A stretch of 64,000 bases of DNA from Streptomyces litmocidini (GTDB lineage: Bacteria > Actinomycetota > Actinomycetes > Streptomycetales > Streptomycetaceae), in contig NZ_BMTQ01000009.1 of the NCBI RefSeq assembly GCF_014649755.1, positions 1 through 64,000 on the forward strand, read 5' to 3'. The translations under genes were made by a program, and so were the position numbers. Below, in pieces: positions 50,133 to 57,778 of this stretch. Position 1 is the stretch's first letter; each line of letters opens with the position of its first letter. The notes below the pieces were generated by a model. It was not told where the DNA came from. It was given only the letters and a program-made list of their open reading frames with translations, and ran no database searches.

Positions 50133-51074
50133 TCAGCGGATGACGTCGTCGCCGGTGAGCAGGGACAGTTCCTCCCGGCGGGGGAGGCCCTCCCAATCGC
50201 CCTGGACGGACACGGCGAACGAACCGCAGGTCGCCGCGGTGAGCAGCCGTTCGGCCGGTGACGCGCCGTCGAGGTGTGCCGCCAGGTACCCGGCGACGAA
50301 GGCGTCGCCCGCGCCGATCGGGTCGACGACCGTGACCGGCACGGGTGGCTGGGCCAGGACCACTCCGTCGATCGCCGCCAGCGCGCCCTCGGCGCCGAGC
50401 TTGACGACGGCCTGCTGCGGACCGAGTGCCGTCAGCGCCTGCGCCGTTTTCTCCGGGGGGGCCTCGTCGACGAGGAGCCGCGCCTCCTCGGGCCCGGCGA
50501 AGACGAGGTCGGCCTGCCGGACGAGGAAGCCCAGTTCGTCGGCCGCTTCGTCCCTGGACCACAGCAGCGCGCGGTAGTTGACGTCGAGGGAGACGGTGAC
50601 TCCGGCCTGACGGGCGATGTCCACGGCGTGGCGCACGGCGTCCCGGGCGGTCCGGCCGAGAGCGGGGGTGATGCCGGTGATGTGCAGCAGCCGTGCCGAG
50701 GAGACGAGCTGTTCGTCGACGTCGCCGGGCGCGAGGCGGGAGCCGGCGAGGCCGCGGCGGTAGTAGGCGGAGCGGGTGTGGTCGGCCGTCCGCCGTTCGC
50801 GGAGCATCAGCCCGGTGGGGAGGACCGGTTCGACGTGGACGCGGGACACGTCGACACCTTCCGCCCGCAGCCCGCGGACGATCATCGTGCCGGCGGCGTC
50901 CGCGCCGACCCTGCCGATCCACGTGGCGGAGTGGCCGAGACGGCTGACTCCGATGGCGACGGTCGCCTCGGCACCCGCGAAGGACAGGCCGGCGGGTTTC
51001 CCGGGCACGAGGGGGCCGGGGGTGCTCGCCGCGACCACGGCCATGGACTCGCCCAGGGTCACCAGGGCGGTCAT
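50133..51074 (-). CDS. PfkB-family sugar kinase, probable 2-keto-3-deoxygluconate/galactonate kinase
   Basis: 313 residues. The PfkB/ribokinase motifs are AGAEATVAIGVSRLGHSATW (N-terminal signature) and VDPIGAGDAFVAGYLA (C-terminal signature with the catalytic Asp and anion hole, about 255-270). KDG kinase-like enzymes phosphorylate 2-keto-3-deoxy acids at the 6 position, fitting the neighbours. The start overlaps the aldolase stop by four bases. Confidence 0.88.
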   Translation of the reverse strand: MTALVTLGESMAVVAASTPGPLVPGKPAGLSFAGAEATVAIGVSRLGHSATWIGRVGADAAGTMIVRGLRAEGVDVSRVHVEPVLPTGLMLRERRTADHTRSAYYRRGLAGSRLAPGDVDEQLVSSARLLHITGITPALGRTARDAVRHAVDIARQAGVTVSLDVNYRALLWSRDEAADELGFLVRQADLVFAGPEEARLLVDEAPPEKTAQALTALGPQQAVVKLGAEGALAAIDGVVLAQPPVPVTVVDPIGAGDAFVAGYLAAHLDGASPAERLLTAATCGSFAVSVQGDWEGLPRREELSLLTGDDVIR

Positions 51075-51709
51075 CCGCGTGCTCCCGTCACGAGATCGAC
51101 GAGCCGGGCCGTGCGGTCGGCGAGGGCGGAGAGGTCGCCGCTCTCGCAGGCGTCGCCGACGAGGGGGCTGCCCATGCCGAGGGCGGTGGCGCCTGCCCGG
51201 AGGTAGCCGGGAGCGTCGTCGAGGCCGATGCCCCCGGTGGGCACGAGGGGTATGCCGGGGAGCGGCGCACGGACGGCACGGAGGTACTCCGGGCCTCCGA
51301 CGGCGGCGGGAAACAGCTTCACCATGGAGGCTCCCGCGTGCCACGCCGTCAGGATCTCCGTCGGGGTGAGAGCGCCGGGCAGCACCGGGACTCCGAGCCG
51401 GCGGGCCTCGGCGATGACCTCGGGCTGGGTGGCCGGGGTGATGAGGTACGCGGCGCCCGCGGCCACCGCCGCCTCGGCCTCGCGCGGGGTGGTGACCGTG
51501 CCGGCGCCGAGCGTGAGGCCGTCGGGCAGGTCCTGGGTGTACTCGCGCAGGGCGGCGAGGACCCCGGGGGTGGTGAGCGTGAACTCGATCGCGCGGATGC
51601 CGCCCCGGCGCAGGGTGTCGGCGACTTCGGGGAACCGGTCGGCGGAACTGGAGCGCAGGATCGCCACGACGGGCATGGCGGCGAGCGCGGCGGAGAGGGT
51701 GGTGGTCAT
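51071..51709 (-). CDS. KDPG/KDPGal aldolase
   Basis: 212 residues. MPVVAILRSSSADRFPEVAD, IEFTLTTPG (Glu), LGAGTVTTP, AAYLITPATQPEV and the Schiff-base lysine in ASMVKLFPAAVGGPEYLRA (about residue 131) identify a class I 2-keto-3-deoxy-6-phospho-acid aldolase. It cleaves the phosphorylated keto acid to pyruvate and glyceraldehyde 3-phosphate, the final step of the pathway. GGAAACGACATG gives the start at 51709, and there are four-base overlaps with both neighbours. Confidence 0.92.
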   Translation of the reverse strand: MTTTLSAALAAMPVVAILRSSSADRFPEVADTLRRGGIRAIEFTLTTPGVLAALREYTQDLPDGLTLGAGTVTTPREAEAAVAAGAAYLITPATQPEVIAEARRLGVPVLPGALTPTEILTAWHAGASMVKLFPAAVGGPEYLRAVRAPLPGIPLVPTGGIGLDDAPGYLRAGATALGMGSPLVGDACESGDLSALADRTARLVDLVTGARG

Positions 51710-52629
51710 GTCGTTTCCTGGGGGACGAGATCGTCGAACGGCACGGCCGGAAGCCCGGCGATGCCCGGACGGCAGACGAACAGCCGTCCGGCGTGGCGTT
51801 CTTCGTTCAGCTGTTGCTGGGTCAGTTCTTCGGTCGCCGTCGTGATCACGAGGGTGTCGAGGGCGGGGCCGGCGAAGGCGACGCTGGACACGTGCGAGGT
51901 GCCGACGTGCACGACGGTGTGGCAGGTGCCGTCGGGCGCGAAGGCGCGAACCTGGCCCCCTCCCCAGACCGCGACCCACACGTTGCCCTCGCGGTCGACG
52001 GTCAGGCCGTCCGGGAAGCCGCCTTCGATCGGGGCGAAGGGCCGGCGACCGCTGGGAGTGCCGGTGGCGAGGTCGTAGTCGAACACGTCGACACGGCCGG
52101 TCGGGCTGTCGGCGTAGTACATCAGGGAGCCGTCGGGACTCCAGCCGAGACCGTTGGAGATGGTCACGGAATCGAGCAGCACCCGCAGGCCGTCCGGGCC
52201 GAGCTGGTAGAGGGAGCCCGCTCCCTCGGTCGCGTCGTACGCCATGGTGCCGGCGACAAGGCGCCCGCGGGGGTCGCACGCGGCGTCGTTGAACCGTCGT
52301 CGTATGCCGTCCGGGGGGAGGGACAGGGCGGCGATCTCCTCGAATCGGCCGCTGTCGCCGATCCTCGTGACGGACGTGGACACCGGGGCGATCAGCGCAC
52401 CGCTGCGGCTCGGCAGGACGGCGCCGACCGGACCGCCGGGGGCGAGCGTGATGTGCGGCAGTACGTCGGGCAGACCGCTGCCGTCCGCGAAAGGGACCAG
52501 GCTGCCGCGGTGGATGAGGCCGGCGGTGATGTCGACCCACAACAGCTCGTGTACGGCGGGATCCCACACCGGGCCCTCGCAGAGTCTGCCGGGATCCGGG
52601 CTGCAGGGACGGGCCCTCAAGTGGCGCAT
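51706..52629 (-). CDS. SMP-30/gluconolactonase-family sugar lactonase
   Basis: 307 residues, six-bladed beta-propeller. The metal site is seen as CEGPVWDP (Glu, about 17-24), RRFNDAACDPRGRLVAGTMA (Asn), ISNGLGWSPDGSLMYYADSP (Asn) and FPDGLTVDREGNVWVA (Asp). It should hydrolyse an aldonolactone (galactono- or similar) to the acid. It is the first gene of the operon. AAGGAG seven bases before ATG 52629 and the promoter 52654-52682 are clear on the minus strand. Confidence 0.9.
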   Translation of the reverse strand: MRHLRARPCSPDPGRLCEGPVWDPAVHELLWVDITAGLIHRGSLVPFADGSGLPDVLPHITLAPGGPVGAVLPSRSGALIAPVSTSVTRIGDSGRFEEIAALSLPPDGIRRRFNDAACDPRGRLVAGTMAYDATEGAGSLYQLGPDGLRVLLDSVTISNGLGWSPDGSLMYYADSPTGRVDVFDYDLATGTPSGRRPFAPIEGGFPDGLTVDREGNVWVAVWGGGQVRAFAPDGTCHTVVHVGTSHVSSVAFAGPALDTLVITTATEELTQQQLNEERHAGRLFVCRPGIAGLPAVPFDDLVPQETT

Positions 52630-52648
52630 ATGAAGTCTCCTTGCTCGT

Positions 52649-52682
52649 TGTTAACGTAACCATCCGTTGAAACCTTTGTAAA
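52649..52682 (-). promoter_or_regulatory. Promoter of the galactonate operon with LacI-type operator
   Basis: On the minus strand TTTACA (-35, 52677-52682), 17 bases, TTACGT (-10, 52654-52659). The 14-bp element TGGTTACGTTAACA (complement of 52649-52662) overlaps the -10 and differs at three positions from the site TGTTTACGCAAACA found at other promoters of this island. Confidence 0.7.
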
Positions 52683-52890
52683 TAGCCCCTTGAGTCCTTC
52701 GAAGCGTCGTCGGCAGTGCCGGCGGTGAGTCCATGCCCGCCCGGACCCGGGCGACCGTGCCCGCCGCTGCGCGCAGGTGCGGCGCGCCCTTGCCCGGTGC
52801 GTGGCGGGCCGCGTCCCGGGCGCCGTCGAGGGGAGTCGGGCGCGTCGACGCCCCGGGGTGGGGCCGTGTGCGGTGGCGCGCCCGGGGCTG

Positions 52891-52929
52891 TTGAATCCGG
52901 CGGACACCAGAGTACTGTTTGCGCAAACA
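52891..52929 (+). promoter_or_regulatory. Probable promoter of the sugar importer operon with LacI-type operator
   Basis: TTGAAT (52891-52896), 16 bases, TACTGT (52913-52918). The perfect 14-bp palindrome TGTTTGCGCAAACA (52916-52929) overlaps the -10. If this is the importer promoter, the mRNA leader is more than 500 bases long (to 53442). Confidence 0.6.
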
Positions 52930-53105
52930 CCGATGGGGCCGCCCCGGGGCCGGGCCCCGGTCCGTCGAGTGGGGCCTGTGACCCGGCGGCCGCGTGGCGC
53001 GCGACGGGCGGGCGCCCTGGCCGGCTTCGGGTGGGCGGCGCCGCCAAGTCCTGCCCGAGGGCCCTTCGGGCTGCCCTCGGAGCTAGTCAAACAAATTTCA
53101 ACATC

Positions 53106-53273
53106 TTGACGGGCGGGTGGACGATTGCCCGCGTAGTAAGCGATTGGCGTGGTCAGAGCTTTGTGGTGCGCCTCGGTAACGGCGACGTATCGATCCGAAA
53201 CCTCCCGGACGCTCTGTTGACTTTTGATGGAAATGGCGATTTTCTGTGGTGCATCGAGTTGACGGACGACTGA
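53106..53273 (+). other. Low-GC open frame in the importer leader, 55 codons
   Basis: From a possible TTG at 53106 the frame reads LTGGWTIARVVSDWRGQSFV and ends with NGDFLWCIELTDD. Base composition is strikingly lower in GC than everything around it and the residues look protein-like. No good ribosome site or family is visible, so it may be a leader peptide, the end of a decayed gene, or chance. The remaining spacer 52630-53441 holds the promoters described and GC-rich sequence without genes. Confidence 0.3.
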
Positions 53274-53441
53274 CTGCGGCGACCTCGACACCCCGGAAGC
53301 ACCCAGTCACCCGCTCTCGCGCCGTCGTTGGACAGGACCGGAACCGTCGTTCCCTCCCCCTCACCACGACCCTCCGCGAACCACCTGATTCAGCGCCTCA
53401 CCGGTCGGCCGTGTGCGGCCCGTTCGAGCAAGGGGAATGAC

Positions 53442-54494
53442 ATGTTCACTGAACACAACCGGCGGCCAGTGGCCGTGGCCGTCCTGGGCCTGGCCTCCGT
53501 CCTCGCCCTGACCTCCTGCTCCAGCGGCCGGCAGGCGGCCGGCCCGGCGGGCGGGGACGTCGCCGAGGTCGACGGCAAGATGTCCCTGACCTACCTCCAG
53601 AAGCAGGGCGACCAGGAGTACTTCGTCGGTGAGGCGGCCGGCGCCAAGGCCAAGGCGGACGAGCTCGGCATCGACCTGAAGGTCGTCAACCTCGGCACCG
53701 ACGCCAACAAGACCATCAGCGAGGCCCAGTCGGCGATCTCGCAGAAGAGCAACGGCCTGATCGTCGTCGTCCCCGACCCGGCCGTCGGGCCCCAGGTCGC
53801 CCAGATCGCCAAGGACGCCAAGGTCGCCCTGCTCACCTCCGACGACCAGATCTGCACGACCGGACCGGACCCGTCCTCCTGTGCCGCCGACGCCCTGGTG
53901 CCCCGGATCGGCTTCAGCGGTGCCCAGATGGGCGGCGAGGTCGGCAAGCGCGCCGCCGCGGAGTTCAAGAAGGCCGGCTGGAACCCGGCGGAGACCCGCA
54001 CCATCTCCGCCTGGAAGCAGGACGTGACCGTCTGCACCGACCGCGTCAAGGCGTCCAAGGAAGCCTTCGCCGCGAACTCCGGCGCCGAGGTGCAGAACAT
54101 CGACGTCCCCACGGACAACAGCCCCACCGGCGCACAGGACAAGATCGCGGCCACGATCACCGCCAACCCGAGCGTCAAGCACTGGGTGGTCTGGGGCTGC
54201 AACGACGAGAACGTCCAGGGCGGGGTGACCGCACTGGAGAACGCCGGCTTCAAGGCCGACGACGTGATCGGCGTGGGCCTCGGCGCCTACCTGGCCTGCA
54301 AGAACTGGAGCTCCGGCAAGCCGTCCGGAATGAAGGCCGCGCTCTTCATCAACGGCAAGGACGTCGGCGCCCTGGCCGTGCAGACGATGTACGACAAGCT
54401 CAAGAACGGCAAGGCCTTCCCCAAGGAGGCCTTCGCCCCGACCACGATGGTCGACGCCTCCACCTGGAAGTCCGCCGGAGTCACCTGCGGCTGA
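53442..54494 (+). CDS. Sugar ABC importer binding lipoprotein (RbsB/AraF type)
   Basis: 350 residues. The lipoprotein signal peptide ends at LALTSC (lipobox, about residues 21-26). The mature protein is a periplasmic-binding-protein-like type I fold (MSLTYLQKQGDQEYFVGEAA, SEAQSAISQKSNGLIVVVPD, HWVVWGCNDENVQGG) closest in style to arabinose/galactose-binding proteins. It captures a monosaccharide, presumably galactose, outside the membrane. AAGGGGAA seven bases before ATG 53442. The ATPase gene follows after 112 bases. Confidence 0.92.
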   Translation: MFTEHNRRPVAVAVLGLASVLALTSCSSGRQAAGPAGGDVAEVDGKMSLTYLQKQGDQEYFVGEAAGAKAKADELGIDLKVVNLGTDANKTISEAQSAISQKSNGLIVVVPDPAVGPQVAQIAKDAKVALLTSDDQICTTGPDPSSCAADALVPRIGFSGAQMGGEVGKRAAAEFKKAGWNPAETRTISAWKQDVTVCTDRVKASKEAFAANSGAEVQNIDVPTDNSPTGAQDKIAATITANPSVKHWVVWGCNDENVQGGVTALENAGFKADDVIGVGLGAYLACKNWSSGKPSGMKAALFINGKDVGALAVQTMYDKLKNGKAFPKEAFAPTTMVDASTWKSAGVTCG

Positions 54495-54606
54495 GCCGCA
54501 GTCCCTCGGCGCCGGTGCGGCGACCCGTCCCGCTCGCCGCACCGGCTCCTCCCGCCGCCCGGCACTCCGTCGGCCCCTCCCCGTCCCTCCAGTCCGTGAG
54601 GCCAGC

Positions 54607-56211
54607 ATGACCACACCCGGCACCCGCCCCCCCACGCCGACGGCCCCAGGCACCGGTGTCGCCGTCGAGAACGTCGTCAAGCGCTTCGGGGCCGTCCAGG
54701 CCCTGGGCGGCGTCACCCTGACCTTCCCCCCGGGGCAGGTCACCGCCCTCATGGGCGAGAACGGCGCGGGCAAGTCCACGCTGCTGAAGATCCTCACCGG
54801 CGACCACCAGCCCACCGAGGGACGCGTCCTCCTCGACGGTGCTCCGGTCTCGTTCGCCTCGCCGCAGGACGCGCGCAAGGCCGGGATCCGCATCATCCCG
54901 CAGGAGCCGGAGATCATCCCGCACGTCTCCGTCGCGGAGAACGTCTACGCCGGATCCCTTCCCCGCAAGGCCGGCCGACGCCTCGACCGCGCCGAACTGC
55001 GCCGCAGGATCCATGCGGACCTGACACGGCTCGGCTTCGAGAAGGTCATCGATCCCGACCAGATCGGCTCCGAACTGACTCCCGCACAGCGCCAGTTGGT
55101 GGAGATCCTGCGCGCCCTCACCGGCGATGCCAAGGTCATCGCCTTCGACGAGCCGACCTCCTCGCTCGCGGAGAACGAGGCCGAGGCCCTGTTCGCCCTG
55201 ATCGGCCGGCTGCGTGCCCAGGGCATCGCGATCATCTACGTCTCCCACCGCATGAAGGAGATCTTCCGGCTCGCCGACCGGATCGCGGTGCTCCGCGACG
55301 GCGCCTCCGCCGGCGTCCTCGACGCCGCGCACACCACCGAGGGCGAAGTCGTGCGGATGATGGTCGGCCGTGACCTCTCCTCGCTGTTCGTGCGGCAGGA
55401 CGTCGCCCGGGACGAGGTCGTCCTGGAACTGGACGGCGTCACCACCGACGACGTCACCGACATCAGCCTCCGAGTCAGGGCCGGAGAAGTCGTCGCCCTC
55501 GCCGGCCTCATGGGCGCCGGGCGTTCGGAACTGGGCCTCGCCCTCGCCGGCGACCGCCCCCTGCGCTCCGGACGGATCACCCTCGACGGCCGGCCCCTGC
55601 GGCTGCGCAGCCCCAAGGACGCCATCGGGGCCGGCATCGGCCTGGCCCCCGAGGAGCGCAAGGCCCAGGCCCTCTTCCTCCAACGCTCCATCCGTGACAA
55701 CACCTCCCTGGTCAGCCTGGAGCGGCTGCGCCGGATGCGCTTCGTCCGCAGCGGCCAGGAGAAGGCCGTCGCCCAGGACTTCTCCGACCGGCTCAGGGTG
55801 CGCACCCCGTCCATCGAGCACGAGGTGCGCAAGCTGTCCGGCGGAAACCAGCAGAAGGTCGTCCTCGCCCGGTGGCTGCTGCGCCGGCCGAAGGTCCTGA
55901 TCCTCGACGAGCCCACCCGCGGCATCGACATCGGTGCCAAGGCGGAGATCTACCGGATCATCGCCGACCTGGCACGGGACGGCGTCGCCCTGCTCGTGAT
56001 CTCCTCCGAACTCCCCGAGGTGCTCGGACTCGCCGACCGCGTCGTGGTGATGCAGAACGGCCGCATCACCGGCGAACTCGACCGGACCGAGGCGACCGAG
56101 GAGTCGATCCTCAACCTCGCCATGGCCGACGACCTCGCCCCCCTGGACGCCGCCCCCGCCCCGGCCGCCGACCGGCCCCGTACCGACTCCGCCCATGGAG
56201 GCCCCCGATGA
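54607..56211 (+). CDS. Sugar ABC importer ATPase with two ABC domains (RbsA/MglA type)
   Basis: 534 residues with tandem ATPase domains. Domain 1 has Walker A GENGAGKST (about 58-66), IIPQEPEIIP and Walker B VIAFDEPTSSL. Domain 2 has the typical degenerate loop GLMGAGRSEL, signature KLSGGNQQKVVLAR and ILDEPTRGIDIGAK. This asymmetry is normal for the monosaccharide importers RbsA, MglA and AraG. It energises the permease, whose gene it overlaps by four bases. Confidence 0.94.
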   Translation: MTTPGTRPPTPTAPGTGVAVENVVKRFGAVQALGGVTLTFPPGQVTALMGENGAGKSTLLKILTGDHQPTEGRVLLDGAPVSFASPQDARKAGIRIIPQEPEIIPHVSVAENVYAGSLPRKAGRRLDRAELRRRIHADLTRLGFEKVIDPDQIGSELTPAQRQLVEILRALTGDAKVIAFDEPTSSLAENEAEALFALIGRLRAQGIAIIYVSHRMKEIFRLADRIAVLRDGASAGVLDAAHTTEGEVVRMMVGRDLSSLFVRQDVARDEVVLELDGVTTDDVTDISLRVRAGEVVALAGLMGAGRSELGLALAGDRPLRSGRITLDGRPLRLRSPKDAIGAGIGLAPEERKAQALFLQRSIRDNTSLVSLERLRRMRFVRSGQEKAVAQDFSDRLRVRTPSIEHEVRKLSGGNQQKVVLARWLLRRPKVLILDEPTRGIDIGAKAEIYRIIADLARDGVALLVISSELPEVLGLADRVVVMQNGRITGELDRTEATEESILNLAMADDLAPLDAAPAPAADRPRTDSAHGGPR

Positions 56212-57236
56212 CCACCGCCACCACCTCCCCGGCCGAGACCGGGAAGGCGCCGGAAAAGGCTCACGCGCGTTCGCCGCTGGCCGCCCTCGGCGGACAGAAC
56301 CTCAGCCTCATCGGCGCGCTCGTCGTGGTCCTCGGGCTGTTCGGCGCCCTCAACGAGAACTACCTGAGCTGGTCCAACATCCAGGTCATCGCGGAGGCCG
56401 CCACCATCACCGGCCTTCTCGCCGTCGTCCAGACCGTCGTCATCATCTGCGGCGGCCTCGACATCTCCGTCGGCTCGCAGGCGGGCCTGGCCTCCGTGGT
56501 CAGCGCGATGGCCTTCACCTCGGCCGGGTCCGACCCGTACCTCGGCATGGGCGCCGCACTCGTCATAGGAGTGCTCGTCGGCATCGTGAACGGCGTGGCG
56601 ATCGTCTACGGACGCGTCAACCCCACCATCGCCACCCTCGCCGGACTCGCCGCCTACAAGGGCGTCGCCCAGCTGGTCTCCGACGGCCGCGCGCAGGGAT
56701 ACGTCCTCAACGACCCGGTCTTCGTGTTCCTCGGGCGCGGGAAGGTCGCCGGTCTGCCGGTGATGATCTGGATCCTCATCGCCGTCGCCGTCGCCGTGCA
56801 CGTGATGCTCAGGTACACGGACATCGGCCGCAACCTCTACGCGATCGGCGGCAACGACACCGCCGCCCGCCTCGCCGGCATCAACATCAACAAGTACCTC
56901 GTCGCCGTCTACGCCCTCATCGGCGTCGTCGCCGCCGTCGCCGGCATCCTGCTCACCGCCCGCACCGGCTCCGGACAGCCCGTATCCGGCAGCGAAGGCC
57001 TGGAGCTCAAGGCCATCACGGCCGCCGCGCTCGGCGGCTGCGCCCTCAAGGGCGGCAAGGGAGGCGTCGGCGGCACCCTGCTCGCCGTCGCCCTGCTGGG
57101 AGCCCTGGAGAACGGCCTCACGGTCCAGGGCATCAACACCTTCTGGCAGAACGTCGCCCAGGGCGCCCTCCTGGTGACCGCCGTGGTGATCCAGCAGCGC
57201 CGCAACGGCGAACGGGCCGTCGGACTCCCGCACTGA
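56208..57236 (+). CDS. Sugar ABC importer permease (RbsC/MglC type)
   Basis: 342 residues, about 8-10 membrane spans. ICGGLDISVGSQAGLASVVS is the classical RbsC signature, and GRNLYAIGGNDTAARLAGIN the EAA-like ATPase contact. It forms the channel (probably a homodimer) of the importer. The overlap with the ATPase gene shows coupling, and a terminator follows 14 bases after the stop. Confidence 0.94.
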   Translation: MTTATTSPAETGKAPEKAHARSPLAALGGQNLSLIGALVVVLGLFGALNENYLSWSNIQVIAEAATITGLLAVVQTVVIICGGLDISVGSQAGLASVVSAMAFTSAGSDPYLGMGAALVIGVLVGIVNGVAIVYGRVNPTIATLAGLAAYKGVAQLVSDGRAQGYVLNDPVFVFLGRGKVAGLPVMIWILIAVAVAVHVMLRYTDIGRNLYAIGGNDTAARLAGININKYLVAVYALIGVVAAVAGILLTARTGSGQPVSGSEGLELKAITAAALGGCALKGGKGGVGGTLLAVALLGALENGLTVQGINTFWQNVAQGALLVTAVVIQQRRNGERAVGLPH

Positions 57237-57250
57237 CCGCACCCCCGGAC

Positions 57251-57279
57251 GAGGCCCGCCCCTGAGGGGAGCGGGCCTC
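57251..57279 (+). terminator. Terminator of the importer operon
   Basis: A nine-base-pair perfect stem (57251-57259 with 57271-57279), extended inside by CCC/GGG pairing. Confidence 0.8.
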
Positions 57280-57723
57280 TCGGCGTGCCGGCGACCGTCG
57301 GGAACGGCTGCCGAGGCGGTGCCGTCCGGCGGGAAGCGGATCGGGTCGGCGGGCCTTCCGCAGGGAGGTGGGTCGCCGGAGCCCGTCGCCGTCCTCGACG
57401 GTCGGCCCGTCGTACGGGGCGGCGTACACGGTACGCACCGCGGCGCCCTGGAGCCGTCGGTCCGCGAGCCACTCTCGCGGCGTCGAGAGCCGTGGACCGC
57501 CGGTCGCCGCCGCGCACGGGAGGCCCGGCGAAGGCGCGCCCGTGACGGGAGCGCGGCGTGCCGTCGGCGTCCTTCACGAGAAACGTGGCACGACACCCTC
57601 CGACCGGCACGACGGCCCTCACGGGCCGCTGGACCCGGCGTACACGTACCGCGCGAACCCGCGGAGACGGCGAAGACCCTCCCCACGGGGTGGGAGGGCC
57701 GGGGAGAGGAGGGGAAGGACGGA
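57280..57723. other. Gene-free spacer between convergent operons
   Basis: About 440 GC-rich bases. Minus-strand frames contain short protein-like stretches (ATFLVKDADGTPRSRHGRAF near 57,580 and VYAAPYDGPTVEDGDGL near 57,420) in different frames, as in a decayed gene, but I cannot assign a family and report no gene. Confidence 0.4.
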
Positions 57724-57764
57724 GCCGGGGCCCGGGCGCACGGGGGACGCGCCCGGGCCCCGGC
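57724..57764. terminator. Terminator of the beta-galactosidase gene
   Basis: A perfect 16-bp stem (57724-57739 with 57749-57764) with a 9-nt loop, just after the minus-strand stop at 57779. Confidence 0.87.
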
Positions 57765-57778
57765 GTCACCGGGGGTTC

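Noticed and set aside
57280-57723. A real gene in the spacer between the importer and GH35 genes
   Set aside because: Protein-like fragments occur in different frames without a start, ribosome site or recognisable family.
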